A DNA stretch of 47,500 bases from JAZOTK01 sp045534775 (GTDB lineage: Bacteria; Bacillota; Clostridia; RUG12999). Positions within the stretch are counted from its first letter, which is position 1. Each line of letters starts with the position of its first letter. Of this stretch, positions 31,941-41,622 are shown piece by piece. The DNA is taken from positions 1-47,500 of the forward strand of contig JAZSKI010000023.1 in the NCBI GenBank assembly GCA_045534775.1, written 5' to 3'. The position numbers and the translations under genes are program-made. The notes beneath the pieces are model-generated. The model made no database searches, was not told the origin of the DNA, and was given only the letters and a program-made list of their open reading frames with translations.

Positions 31941-32095
31941 TGACACCTCATCCACCGCAACCGTTCCCCCTTCCTGCGACTCCCTTCGGTCGCTTGCATA
32001 AGTTTCACCAACGAAATCATAGATTTCGGGTGTCACTTGCCTCAAAGGGGAAGGCTTTTACAGATAGAAATTCTATAGAAATTTCATCCATACAT
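31941..32095 (-). repeat. Dispersed intergenic repeat (R3), opposite orientation
   Basis: Read on the minus strand it has AAAAGCCTTCCCCTTTGAGGCA, then GCGACCGAAGGGAGTCGC (a hairpin) and GTGGATGAGGTGTCA. This is the same theme as R1 and R2 with more divergence. A gene-like reading through it (31706-32020) has no support. The 31890-32146 gap otherwise shows nothing coding. Confidence 0.55.
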
Positions 32096-32146
32096 CTTCC
32101 CTTTTCACTACTAACCCCTAATCTCTTCCATTTTCTTCCGCAAGCA

Positions 32147-32181
32147 AAAACCAAGTCGGAGGTGTTCTCCGACTTGGTTTT
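32147..32181 (-). terminator. Rho-independent terminator
   Basis: CCAAGTCGGAG (32151-32161), loop GTGTT, CTCCGACTTGG (32167-32177), flanked by A and T runs. It lies directly after the acetyltransferase gene and ends the MATE-smc-ftsY run. Confidence 0.88.
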
Positions 32182-32799
32182 ATTCTTTATATTTTATTAT
32201 TTTTGCCGGCACACCTGCCACAACGGCTTTTTCCGGAACATCCTTTGTAACTACAGCTCCTGCACCTACCACTGCATCATTGCCTATATGCACATCTCCT
32301 ATTACAATAGCTCCTGCCGCTATACGCACTCTGTCGCCGATAACGGGAGCATCCTCTGCCGAGGTCATACCTATAGTCACCTGCTGATTTATCCAGCATT
32401 CCTCGCCGATACTTTTAGCACTGATTATCGTGGCAAAGCCATGCTCTATAAACAAGCCTTTGCCGATATTCTCTGTATGAATAAACAGCGTTTCCACATT
32501 TTTAAAAAGAAGCTTCAGCAAATAATGACGCAAGCCCGTTTTAGTCTTAACCCGCTTTGCTAAAATATTTCTGAATTGCTTTTTGTAGAGAAGTAAATAA
32601 AGCATTACGAAAAATCTGCTTTTACAATACCCCGTTTTTTCAATATCAGGCTGTTCCATCTATCCAGATCTCCGTATATCAGGTTCTTGTTTTTTGAAGA
32701 AACCACACAAAGATACGCAACCCATCCCCGCCATAAATTAATTAACATAAAGATACCTTTGACAATGTTTATATTTTTCAAATCCTTTAAAAATTGCAT
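32180..32799 (-). pseudogene. Serine acetyltransferase-like hexapeptide transferase, frameshifted
   Basis: Two overlapping frames together make one protein of about 205 residues. The first (32799-32605) starts MQFLKDLKNINIVKG behind GAGGAGACATAGATT and ends ...GDLDRWNSLILKKRG, IVKADFS and stop. The second continues FFVMLYLLLYKKQFRNI and then a left-handed beta-helix with SIGEECWINQQVTIG and VIGDRVRIAAGAIVIGDVHI, ending VAGVPAKIIKYK. Adding one T to the T5 run (A5 at 32610-32614 on the plus strand) joins them in frame. The HG in IEHGFATII is the likely catalytic histidine. It may be a true pseudogene, a base-call error in a homopolymer, or slippage. Alternatively the second part (ATG at 32659 or 32602) is made alone. 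Confidence 0.75.
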
Positions 32800-32819
32800 A
32801 ATCTATGTCTCCTCAGATT

Positions 32820-35561
32820 TTACTGCACTTCGTTCAGCGGAGCTTCTTCGACCTGTTCCCGATTTTCTCCGTATATCAAGCCATATTCCAGCTTGCCTGC
32901 CATATCTTCAAATTCTTTCATGGTTCTGCCGTAGTTGACCCAGTCGCCTTCCTTTGAAAACTGCTGTGCTTCCCTGTATTTTGCAAGAGCGTTTTTCAGT
33001 AGCTCACTCATGGTTTCCGTTAAATCATCTTCCTTTGAGATTACGATTTCCCCTTCCGGTACGCTGTAATCTGTTTCAGGCTTTAATTGCAACAGCTTCA
33101 GCATAGCCTCTGCCATCGTGTTTTCTATAACCACACCGTCACCGCATACGGCTATGACCTTCTTAAGCTCAGGCAATGCTCCCTGTGCCTGTCCCATAGT
33201 ATAAACAGGTTCAATATACACAACCGTATCCATTATGGGAAGTATGGTCATATTACCACGGATAATCCTTGATTTATCGTTTTTCAGCTTTTCAAGCTCT
33301 TCCGTTACCGCCGTATCGCCGTCAATCTTATTTTCAATTTGCAGGCTACCGCTTACCTGTTTATCTCTCGGGAAGGTGAAAAGCGTCAAATTGCCGTAGT
33401 TTTCACGGTTTGACGATACCACAAGCCACGCTGAAAGAATACTGTCTTTATTCGCCACCGTATAAGGTGCCATCATCATAAGCTCACCGCTGTTACCCAG
33501 CAGATTACTTCTGATGTAATAGGGTTCAACCGTCTTTATTTCCGGACCCGTTCCTGTTTTCTCCTTGGCAAACTCCCAGACATCGGAGTTTGAATAGAAG
33601 GTAGAGGGGTTTGTGGTATGATATCTTTTAAACATTTCAGTCTGAACCCTGAAAAGCTTTTCGGGATATTTTATCTGATGGAAAATATCAAAAGGTATAG
33701 ACCCTTTTGCAAAGCTTTCGGGGTACATTTTACTATAGGTCCGGATTATGGGGTCGTTCCAGTCGGTAATATATCCCGTCACCTCTCCGCTGTAGGCATC
33801 AACGGTGATTTTTACGCTGTTTCTCACGTAATTTGTACCGAATTCGTCATCAAAATCGTAAATTCTTTGAGCATAAGGATAATAATTAGTGGTGGTATAG
33901 GCATCTATCACCCATAAAATTCTGCCGTCCTGAGACACCGTAATATAGGGGTCATCATCAAAGGTAAGGTACGGGAAGGCAAGCTCTGCTCTGTCTATAA
34001 CATTCACGTTGGTTAAGATTTTACTGTTTTCGGTAAAATATCCCGATACCGCCAGATTAAAATCCATCAGTTTTGCCGCGTAAAGCATTCTGTTAACAAA
34101 GCTCAGATTGATACCCGCACCGCCGTCATAGGAAAATTCCTTTTCTACATTACCTTCATAGCCGTCAAATTCCTTTTGGAAGGAATTTGCTATGACGTAT
34201 TCCTCCTCGGTTTCGCCGAAATATATTCGCGGTTGAGTGATTTTAAGAGTGCTTCCTCCTGTTTCGTCAGTAATAAAATCCGCACCCGACCCCGATACGC
34301 CGCATGCCGCCACGCCGAAGCCGTGGGTAAATTTCAGCTTTCTGTCAATATAAGACATTTCCTCATCATTTTTTATTTCTCTGACCGCGATATATGCAGA
34401 TTTTTCCTTACTCTCATGGCGGTATTTCATATAATCAACATCTTTAAATTCATAGCTGTCTCTCAGTGACTGAAGTTGATTATACACACCCAGCACCGTA
34501 TTCTCATCTATCATTCTTACGCTTTCAAGCTCTGCGGCATTTTGGCTTATCCCTTCCTCCGCAATGGTTCCCGACAGTCCGTATTCCATTTCCGTAACCT
34601 CGTCCAGCTTATAAGCCTGTCTCGTATAATCAATATTATTTTTAATATAATACCTCTCCACAGAAGCTTCGTTAGGACGTACCACAAAGCCCTGTACCGC
34701 TACCGCACCTACCAGCACAAGCACCAGCATAGCAGGATAAGTAAGCGCCACGTAAAGGGCTGATTTATACATCCTCTTCCATACCATTATCAGCACAAGT
34801 ATACCTACAACTGTCAGAAGATAAGGCGTTATCCTGAATAAATTTGACCAGATTACCATAGTGGTATATTTACCGCCTACACTGCCGTCATAATCGCTGA
34901 ACATAAATTCTTCGGCATAAAAGCCTGCAGAAAAAACCGTTACCGCAAGTATTAGCAGAATGCCCACCGTCAGATGCTTCATTATACCATGTCTGCTCAG
35001 CATATTCCGTAGCTTCCCGCCGCCGTTTCTGACATAATACATAAAATACATTATTACCGAATAAGCAAACAGCACCGCCGTCAGGATATATGCCCAGACG
35101 GATATGTCCTTATAAAAGGGGCGCTGGAATACATAGTAGCCTATATTTTTATTAAAAATAGGGTCGCTGTGCAAAAACCAGGTAGGGTTCGTTGCCATCA
35201 TTGCCGAATACGCCGTTTTATACGGCAGACAGGCACTTATAAATATTGCAAGCGCTGTTGTTCCTATAATAAAGGTCGCTTTTCCCTTTAAAAACACCGC
35301 CGTCTCGTCCCATTTAAGCAGGTTTCTCTGAATTACCTTAGTGGTTATTATAACCGCAATTTCCGCAATTATAAAGGCAATAATTCTTAAGATTACATCT
35401 GTTTTTATTTCCGAAATATAGCCTGTCACATATTCCTTACCGACCTCTGCTATATTGAGATAATTCAAATAAATATTCGCACCCCAATAACAGCACAGTG
35501 CCGCAATGACTAAAATAAGTGCCGCTATCCATCTGCCTTTGTGGTCAATTTTTACCTTCAC
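32820..35561 (-). CDS. UPF0182-family large membrane protein
   Basis: 913 residues. About seven membrane helices occupy roughly the first 290 residues (starting IAALILVIAALCCYWGANIYL), followed by a very large, mostly hydrophilic domain that is probably outside the cell, with LSGTIAEEGISQ, FTHGFGVAACG and YYIRSNLLGNSGELMMMAPY, which are typical of UPF0182 (COG1615). Function unknown across the family. A Glu-rich helical end follows. It lies 12 bases after ftsY and 20 before the acetyltransferase. Confidence 0.9.
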   Translation of the reverse strand: MKVKIDHKGRWIAALILVIAALCCYWGANIYLNYLNIAEVGKEYVTGYISEIKTDVILRIIAFIIAEIAVIITTKVIQRNLLKWDETAVFLKGKATFIIGTTALAIFISACLPYKTAYSAMMATNPTWFLHSDPIFNKNIGYYVFQRPFYKDISVWAYILTAVLFAYSVIMYFMYYVRNGGGKLRNMLSRHGIMKHLTVGILLILAVTVFSAGFYAEEFMFSDYDGSVGGKYTTMVIWSNLFRITPYLLTVVGILVLIMVWKRMYKSALYVALTYPAMLVLVLVGAVAVQGFVVRPNEASVERYYIKNNIDYTRQAYKLDEVTEMEYGLSGTIAEEGISQNAAELESVRMIDENTVLGVYNQLQSLRDSYEFKDVDYMKYRHESKEKSAYIAVREIKNDEEMSYIDRKLKFTHGFGVAACGVSGSGADFITDETGGSTLKITQPRIYFGETEEEYVIANSFQKEFDGYEGNVEKEFSYDGGAGINLSFVNRMLYAAKLMDFNLAVSGYFTENSKILTNVNVIDRAELAFPYLTFDDDPYITVSQDGRILWVIDAYTTTNYYPYAQRIYDFDDEFGTNYVRNSVKITVDAYSGEVTGYITDWNDPIIRTYSKMYPESFAKGSIPFDIFHQIKYPEKLFRVQTEMFKRYHTTNPSTFYSNSDVWEFAKEKTGTGPEIKTVEPYYIRSNLLGNSGELMMMAPYTVANKDSILSAWLVVSSNRENYGNLTLFTFPRDKQVSGSLQIENKIDGDTAVTEELEKLKNDKSRIIRGNMTILPIMDTVVYIEPVYTMGQAQGALPELKKVIAVCGDGVVIENTMAEAMLKLLQLKPETDYSVPEGEIVISKEDDLTETMSELLKNALAKYREAQQFSKEGDWVNYGRTMKEFEDMAGKLEYGLIYGENREQVEEAPLNEVQ

Positions 35562-35573
35562 GCCTACTCCTCC

Positions 35574-36479
35574 TTAATCAAAAAGTGCCGCCGCAAATTC
35601 CTCGGGTATAAATTCCTGCAGGCTGTCAATACCCTCACCGCAACCGATATATTTAACAGGAATACTCTGTTCGTTTGTAATGGCGATTACAACACCGCCC
35701 TTAGCCGTACCATCCAGCTTAGTAAGAATTATACCCGTAATATCTGCCACCTCTCCGAAAAGCTTAGCCTGACTTAAGGCGTTCTGTCCCGTTGTGGCAT
35801 CAAGGACCAGATATACGTCTTTTTTTGCATCGGGAGCCTCGCGGTCTGCTACCTTCATTATTTTACGAAGCTCCTCCATAAGGTTTTTCTTGTTATGAAG
35901 TCTGCCTGCCGTATCTATAATCAGCACGTCCGCATTCCGCATTTTTGCCGCCTGCATGGCATCATAGACCACTGCCGCCGGGTCAGACCCCTCCGATTGC
36001 TTTATAAGCTCCGCACCGCAACGCTCTGACCATACCGTAAGCTGGTCAATTGCCGCCGCACGGAAGGTATCTGCCGCCGCCAACATGACCTTCTTCCCCT
36101 CCGCCTTGAATTTATAGGCAAGCTTGCCTATAGACGTGGTTTTCCCTACACCGTTAACTCCTATAACCAGAATAACCTGCAGGTCGGTTGCGGTATCCTC
36201 CGCAGCCTCACCACTCATCATATCCGTTATAATTTCACGCAAGACCCCTTTCAGCTCATCGCCGTCATTTATACTGCGTGTTTTAGCCTCATCACGGAGC
36301 CTGTCAATAATCATTACAGAGGTGTTAACTCCCACATCCGCCATAATAAGAGCTTCCTCAAGCTCCTCAAGCAGCTCTTCGTCTACCTTGCGGAAAGATT
36401 TTATAACCGTATCAATGCTTTCCGAAAAAACCTCTTTGGTTTTTGAAAGTCCCTGTCTGATTTTATCAAATATACCCAT
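35574..36479 (-). CDS. ftsY: Signal recognition particle receptor FtsY
   Basis: 301 residues with the N domain (about 20-95) and the SRP GTPase G domain: GVNGVGKTTS at 107-116, DTFRAAA, IDTAGRLHNKKNLMEEL, and TKLDGTAKGG near 260. The acidic A domain of the E. coli protein is absent, as is usual in Bacillota. It receives SRP-ribosome complexes at the membrane; the SRP RNA is at 5983-6318. Follows smc by 30 bases, the conserved smc-ftsY order. Confidence 0.97.
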   Translation of the reverse strand: MGIFDKIRQGLSKTKEVFSESIDTVIKSFRKVDEELLEELEEALIMADVGVNTSVMIIDRLRDEAKTRSINDGDELKGVLREIITDMMSGEAAEDTATDLQVILVIGVNGVGKTTSIGKLAYKFKAEGKKVMLAAADTFRAAAIDQLTVWSERCGAELIKQSEGSDPAAVVYDAMQAAKMRNADVLIIDTAGRLHNKKNLMEELRKIMKVADREAPDAKKDVYLVLDATTGQNALSQAKLFGEVADITGIILTKLDGTAKGGVVIAITNEQSIPVKYIGCGEGIDSLQEFIPEEFAAALFD

Positions 36480-36509
36480 GCTATTCTCCTTTACCTTCGG
36501 TCATACCTT

Positions 36510-39500
36510 TTATTCGGCTATTTTATCCAGCTCCAGCGACAGCAGGCTGGTTACGCCCTTTTCCTGCATGGTTACGCCATACAGAGTATCTGCCGCTTCC
36601 ATTGTGCCTTTTCTGTGTGTTATTACTATAAACTGCGTTTTCTTTGAAAGTGCCTTTAAGAAATCCGCAAATCTGAAAACATTAACATCATCCAGCGCCG
36701 CCTCTATTTCATCAAAAATACAGAAATGAGTCGGGTTGATTTTCAGTATGGCGAAAATAATTGCTATTGCCGTAAATGCCTTTTCCCCGCCTGACAGCAG
36801 GTTTATGTTCTGCAAATTCTTACCCGGCGGCTGTACCTCTATTTCAACGCCGCTTTCTAAAATATCCTCAGGGTCCGACAGCTTAAGAGTTGCTCTGCCG
36901 CCGCCGAACAGCTCCCTGAAGGTTTCGGAAAACTTTTCGCTGAGCTTTGCAAAATTCTTTTCAAACATTTCCGCCATTACCGTCATCATTTCGCCGATAA
37001 GAGTTTCAAGCTCCTGCTTCGCCTTTAAAATATCTGTCTGCTGCTCCTTCAGAAATTCGTATCTTTCTTTAGTGGTTTTATAATCCTCAATGGCGTTTAA
37101 GTTAATCGTACCCAGCCCGCGGATTTGCATTTTTATTTCCGTCAGTATTTTCTGATACTCACTTATTACCACATTTTCCTTGCGGAGAGCTTCCGCCGTT
37201 GAATAGGTCATCTCATATTCTTCCCACAGCTTGGAAATTATATTTTCCTGTTCGGTTTCTATCTTCGCCTTCCTCGCCTCAAGACGGCCTTCCTCCGACT
37301 GGAGTTTAAATATGGTGCTGTTTAATTCCTTTAAGCCCTCCTGCTTCTTATCCAGCTCTATATTCATCTGCTCCTTTTCGCCCTCCGCCGTCTCGGCGGA
37401 AATTCTGTTTTTTTCGGCTTCTCTCGCAAGCTTTTCGTTTAAAAGCTGTTTCTCCTCAATAAGTCTTTTGCTTTCCGTAACCCGCTCTTCGCCTTCTGTC
37501 ATAGTGGTCTTTTTTTCGTTAATCTCGTCTGTAATGCGTTTTAATTCTTCCCTCGCATCTTTGCTCCTGCTATCGCAGATTTCCGCATCCTTTTCGGCGT
37601 TGCTTTTCAAAATACGCATCTCGCCCAGCTTTGCGCTGACCTCAATATATTTCTCGCGTAAAAGCTCAATTTTTTCCGTAGCATTGCTGTGACCTTCGGT
37701 TTTTTCCTTAAGGCTGTTTTGTAATTCCTCCAAAACGCCTTTAAATTCTTTTTCGATTTTCTTTGCCTGTCCGAGAGTGATTTCTACTCTTTCGATTTCA
37801 TCGCTGTAACGGTTAACGTCCTCCTGAAGCTCTCTGTAGGCACGAAGCACATGCTCCTGCGAGGTGGTATATTCCGTCAGCCTGCGTCTGCTTTCCCACA
37901 TCAGCTGCTGAGCCTTTACCACATCTTTTTTAAGCTGCTCGTTTTCCTTTTTCAGCTCTGCAAGGGTCTCCCCCGCCGCCGCAGCTTTCTTTTCGTTTTC
38001 GGCAATAGCCGCCTCAAGTGCCTTGATTTCGCTTCTTCTCGAAAGTCCGCCTGCCGCCGCGTGGCTGCTACCGCCCGATATGCTGCCGCCTGCGTTTATG
38101 ATTTCACCCTGCAGGGTCGCTATTTTAAAGGAATATTTATGCTTTCTCGCCATAGCGATACCGTTATCAATATTATCCACCACTACGGTTCTGCCCAAAA
38201 GATTGAGCAAAATCTGCGAAAATTTATTATCCGTCTTTGGAATATCGGCGGCATTGCCGATATATCCTTTGCAGGCATCTACGCCGTCTGTCTCAAGGCG
38301 TTTCCCCGTCACCGAGGCTACGGGCATAAAGGTAACTCTTCCCTTTTTGCCGCTTTTCAAAAATTCAATAGCACCCTTGGCATCCTCTTCGGTTTCCACA
38401 ACCACATTATTCCCCGCACCGCCCAAGGCCGCTTCTATTGCCGCTACATATTTATCCTCTACCTTCATAAGAGAGGACACCGGTCCGTATAAGCTGTGTT
38501 TACTCAGACTGCCGAATTTATGCTCGTTCATTACCGCTTTGACGGGCTTTGAATAGCCTTCAAAATCATTTTCAAGCTCTTCAAGAATGTGCTTGCGGTT
38601 AATTGCGGTTTTGTTTTCGCTGTCGATTGCTTGAATAAGCTCCCGCTGCCTGCTGTAGCTTTTTTCCGCATTTTCCGATTTTTTCTGAAGGTCAGCCGCC
38701 GCCGTTTCAGCCTCGGCTACCTCCTTCTCCAAAGACTCAACCGTAGCCTTTATTCCTTCTATTTCTTCGCTTCGCTTCAGATATTTCGCCTCAGCCTGAG
38801 ACTTCTCCTCCAAAAGCTGAGCCTTCGCCGTTTCTCCGCCTGCCGCCTGCCTTGCATTTTCAGCAAGTCTTGCGGAAATATCCGAAATATTTTCGTTAAT
38901 TTTGGTTATTTCGTCGCTTTTGCCGTCAAAATCCGCCTGACAGCTTTTAATTTCGCCGTTTATTTCCTCGATTTGCTTTTCAATCAGCTCTATCTCTCTG
39001 CTTTTTGCAGTAACCCTCTCCATAGCCTCCGACAGAGCCTTCTCCGTTTCCTCTGCAATTACTCCAAGCTCCGCTTTTCTTTTTTTCCCAAAGGCTATTT
39101 CACCCTCCAGACGGAGAGAATTCTGACTGTTATAGGTAACGGTCGTTCTGAGAACCTCTATTTCACCCTTGGTCTTTGTAATACTGTCACGGCTACGGTA
39201 CATTTCCGCCTTTGCCTTGTCGATTTCGCCTTCTTTTATCCTTATTTTATCCTTAACGACCGTAATTTCCTTTTCCGCCGCTTCTATATTGCGGTTTAAC
39301 TCATTAATATGGTTATGTACCGTCTCATACGCCTTTGCTGTTTCCGCCAGCTGAATTTTGCCGTCATCTATGCTCTTCAGCCATAAATTTACCTCAATAT
39401 CCTTTTGCTTTTCACGCAGGTCAATAAATTTCATAGCCTTCTCCGACTGCTTGCGAAGAGGCTCCACCTGACTCTCCAGTTCGGTTATAATATCCCCTAC

Positions 39501-40070
39501 CCGGGTCAGATTATTCTGAGTATCCGCCAGCTTTTTCTCCGCCTCATTTTTTCTGTAACGGTATTTGGTAATACCTGCCGCCTCGTCAAAAATATGTCGT
39601 CTTTCCTCGGATTTTGCCGAAAGTATGGCATCAATCTTACCCTGACCGATAATAGAATATCCATCACGACCCAGACCCGTATCCATAAACAGCTCGTGAA
39701 TATCCTTGAGCCTGCAGGGAGCCTTGTTTATCATATATTCGCTTTCACCCGAACGGTAAACCCTTCTCGTAACGCTGACCTCAGAGAAATCTATGTTCAT
39801 ACTCCTGTCGGTGTTATCCATTATAATGGTAACCTCCGCAAAGCCTACAGGCTTACGCTTTTCGCTACCGCAGAAAATTACGTCCTCCATCCGGCTACCG
39901 CGAAGGGATTTCGCACTGGTTTCTCCCATTACCCAGCGAATAGCATCTGAAATGTTGCTCTTTCCGCTACCGTTAGGACCTACCACCGCTGTTATACCGC
40001 CCCGGAAATCAAGAACGGTTTTTTCCGCAAAGGATTTAAAGCCCTGTAGCTCCATTCCTTTAAAAAACAT
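36510..40070 (-). CDS. smc: Chromosome segregation protein SMC
   Basis: 1186 residues. Walker A GPNGSGKSNI at 31-40, long coiled coils (about 170-500 and 670-1020), a hinge near 510-660 with GGSISGGSS, and the C-terminal ATPase half with LSGGEK at 1092-1097 and Walker B FCIFDEIEAALDD near 1116-1128. Two such heads with ScpAB form the condensin that compacts the chromosome. Between a MATE gene (six-base gap) and ftsY. Confidence 0.97.
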   Translation of the reverse strand: MFFKGMELQGFKSFAEKTVLDFRGGITAVVGPNGSGKSNISDAIRWVMGETSAKSLRGSRMEDVIFCGSEKRKPVGFAEVTIIMDNTDRSMNIDFSEVSVTRRVYRSGESEYMINKAPCRLKDIHELFMDTGLGRDGYSIIGQGKIDAILSAKSEERRHIFDEAAGITKYRYRKNEAEKKLADTQNNLTRVGDIITELESQVEPLRKQSEKAMKFIDLREKQKDIEVNLWLKSIDDGKIQLAETAKAYETVHNHINELNRNIEAAEKEITVVKDKIRIKEGEIDKAKAEMYRSRDSITKTKGEIEVLRTTVTYNSQNSLRLEGEIAFGKKRKAELGVIAEETEKALSEAMERVTAKSREIELIEKQIEEINGEIKSCQADFDGKSDEITKINENISDISARLAENARQAAGGETAKAQLLEEKSQAEAKYLKRSEEIEGIKATVESLEKEVAEAETAAADLQKKSENAEKSYSRQRELIQAIDSENKTAINRKHILEELENDFEGYSKPVKAVMNEHKFGSLSKHSLYGPVSSLMKVEDKYVAAIEAALGGAGNNVVVETEEDAKGAIEFLKSGKKGRVTFMPVASVTGKRLETDGVDACKGYIGNAADIPKTDNKFSQILLNLLGRTVVVDNIDNGIAMARKHKYSFKIATLQGEIINAGGSISGGSSHAAAGGLSRRSEIKALEAAIAENEKKAAAAGETLAELKKENEQLKKDVVKAQQLMWESRRRLTEYTTSQEHVLRAYRELQEDVNRYSDEIERVEITLGQAKKIEKEFKGVLEELQNSLKEKTEGHSNATEKIELLREKYIEVSAKLGEMRILKSNAEKDAEICDSRSKDAREELKRITDEINEKKTTMTEGEERVTESKRLIEEKQLLNEKLAREAEKNRISAETAEGEKEQMNIELDKKQEGLKELNSTIFKLQSEEGRLEARKAKIETEQENIISKLWEEYEMTYSTAEALRKENVVISEYQKILTEIKMQIRGLGTINLNAIEDYKTTKERYEFLKEQQTDILKAKQELETLIGEMMTVMAEMFEKNFAKLSEKFSETFRELFGGGRATLKLSDPEDILESGVEIEVQPPGKNLQNINLLSGGEKAFTAIAIIFAILKINPTHFCIFDEIEAALDDVNVFRFADFLKALSKKTQFIVITHRKGTMEAADTLYGVTMQEKGVTSLLSLELDKIAE

Positions 40071-40075
40071 TTATC

Positions 40076-41443
40076 TCACCTACCTATCTTCCGTACCCAT
40101 TTATACTGTTTCATTCTCATAAATCCCAAAATTGCCTTTATAATCTGCTCGCCGTACATAACCGAAATCACAAGCACAGGCGATAATTCCAGATAAAGTC
40201 CTAAAAATATCCCCATGGGAATACTGTATACATACATGGGTGCAACGTCTAAAACCGCCGCCCATACGCTGTCACCGCCGCTTCGGAGCGTCCCCACTAT
40301 ATTGGCATAATTAAAGCTCGACAGGGGCATATAAACGGCAAACATAATTATAAAAGATATAGCCGCGGTTATTGCTTCCTCCGACAGATTGGTAAATACG
40401 GACCTTGCAAAAACCGGTCCGAGACCACTCATCACAACCGTAGTTACCACACCTAAAACAACCGCCCAGAGCGACAGAGTGGAGGCGTACATTTTAGCCC
40501 GGTCGAAATTTTCTTCGCCCAGCTCCTTACCCACTATTATGGTAGTTATATGCCCACAGCCTATGGCTACAACGGCAAAGGTCTGTTGCAGGACAGTCGC
40601 CACGCTCATGGCGGCTACAGTAACCTCGCCCATTCTGCCGTAAATGGCGTTATATATTGTGTTACCCAATCCCCAGACAAGCTCATTTATAATCACGGGT
40701 GTGGTAATAATGGCAAAAGCCTTTATAAATTTTCCGTTAATTGCCTTAAAATCTTTCAGCCGCGGACGTATTTTTTTATCAACGTATACAAAAAATAAAA
40801 TTATTGAAAACTCGACTATACGGGAAATTATTGTGGCAACCGCCGCACCTGCGGCTCCCATGGCAGGCAGACCCGCCTTCCCGTAAATCAAGAGGTAGTT
40901 CAAAAGTGTGTTGAGGGAAAGTGCCGTCACCGCCGCAATAAGAGGAAGTCCCGTTTTTTCGTTACAACGGAGCAGGGTTGCAAATACCATAGAAAATCCG
41001 CTGAATACAAACGAAATTGCAACAGTACGCAGATAACCCGCTCCCGGTGCTATCAGCTGAGGCTCGTCGGTCATAAGTCCCATAACGGTTCTTGGTTTTA
41101 CCATCATAAAGGCTTCCACCGATATGGTAATCGCACCTATTATGGCAAGTGCTATACAGACGGTTTTTCGCATAGACTCATAATCATCCATTCCTCTGTA
41201 CTGTGCCATAAGAATGGTACTGCCGCTGCACACACCGAAAATTGCAAGGTTTACAATTAAATTGGATTGGTTCGCCACGCTGACCGCCGCCACCGCCGTA
41301 TCTCCTAATCCCTGCAATAAAATTACGTCCATCATATTAAGTGCAAACATTATGAAATTCTGAAAAATTATAGGCAGTCCTATCCTCGCCGCGCGTTTTA
41401 AAAATCCCGTACCCGGCATTAATACATCTCTCGTAGTATACAT
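40076..41443 (-). CDS. MATE-family multidrug efflux transporter
   Basis: About 455 residues with some twelve membrane helices in two halves. It has the MATE-type start LKRAARIGLPIIFQNFIMFALNMMD and VSVANQSNLIVNLAIFG. It exports cationic compounds in exchange for sodium or protons; the substrate is unknown. AAGGAGACAATC precedes the ATG at 41443, so in-frame starts up to 41497 are less likely. First gene of the run with smc, ftsY, UPF0182 and the acetyltransferase. Confidence 0.9.
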   Translation of the reverse strand: MYTTRDVLMPGTGFLKRAARIGLPIIFQNFIMFALNMMDVILLQGLGDTAVAAVSVANQSNLIVNLAIFGVCSGSTILMAQYRGMDDYESMRKTVCIALAIIGAITISVEAFMMVKPRTVMGLMTDEPQLIAPGAGYLRTVAISFVFSGFSMVFATLLRCNEKTGLPLIAAVTALSLNTLLNYLLIYGKAGLPAMGAAGAAVATIISRIVEFSIILFFVYVDKKIRPRLKDFKAINGKFIKAFAIITTPVIINELVWGLGNTIYNAIYGRMGEVTVAAMSVATVLQQTFAVVAIGCGHITTIIVGKELGEENFDRAKMYASTLSLWAVVLGVVTTVVMSGLGPVFARSVFTNLSEEAITAAISFIIMFAVYMPLSSFNYANIVGTLRSGGDSVWAAVLDVAPMYVYSIPMGIFLGLYLELSPVLVISVMYGEQIIKAILGFMRMKQYKWVRKIGR

Positions 41444-41523
41444 GATTGTCTCCTTCATTGTTTGCATACAAATATCCCGATGCGCTGAACTGTGCATCAG
41501 ATTGCGACAAACCGCTATTTTAT

Positions 41524-41552
41524 ATTATAACACTTTACAAAAGATTTTACAA
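41524..41552 (-). promoter_or_regulatory. Probable promoter of the MATE-smc-ftsY run
   Basis: TTGTAA (41552-41547), 17 bases, TATAAT (41529-41524) on the minus strand. The predicted leader to the ATG at 41443 is about 75 bases. Confidence 0.6.
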
Positions 41553-41570
41553 TAGTTTTTTAAGAAATTT

Positions 41571-41599
41571 TTGTTTTTCCTTGACGGATATTCTATAAT
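41571..41599 (+). promoter_or_regulatory. Probable promoter of the oxidoreductase gene
   Basis: TTGTTT (41571-41576), 17 bases, TATAAT (41594-41599). A second pair, TTGACG (41581-41586) and TATAAT (41605-41610), has an 18-base spacer but would start transcription inside the ribosome binding site, so the first is preferred. It is divergent from the MATE promoter. Confidence 0.5.
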
Positions 41600-41622
41600 T
41601 GGTGTATAATAAGGAGGATACT

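Noticed and set aside
31706..32020. Minus-strand frame overlapping the cysteine desulfurase start and repeat R3
   Set aside because: Half of it is the desulfurase in another frame, the other half is dispersed repeat; no ribosome binding site.
38589..39299. Long plus-strand frames inside smc
   Set aside because: Antisense shadows of the coiled-coil region; Phe/Leu/Ser-rich translation without known motifs.
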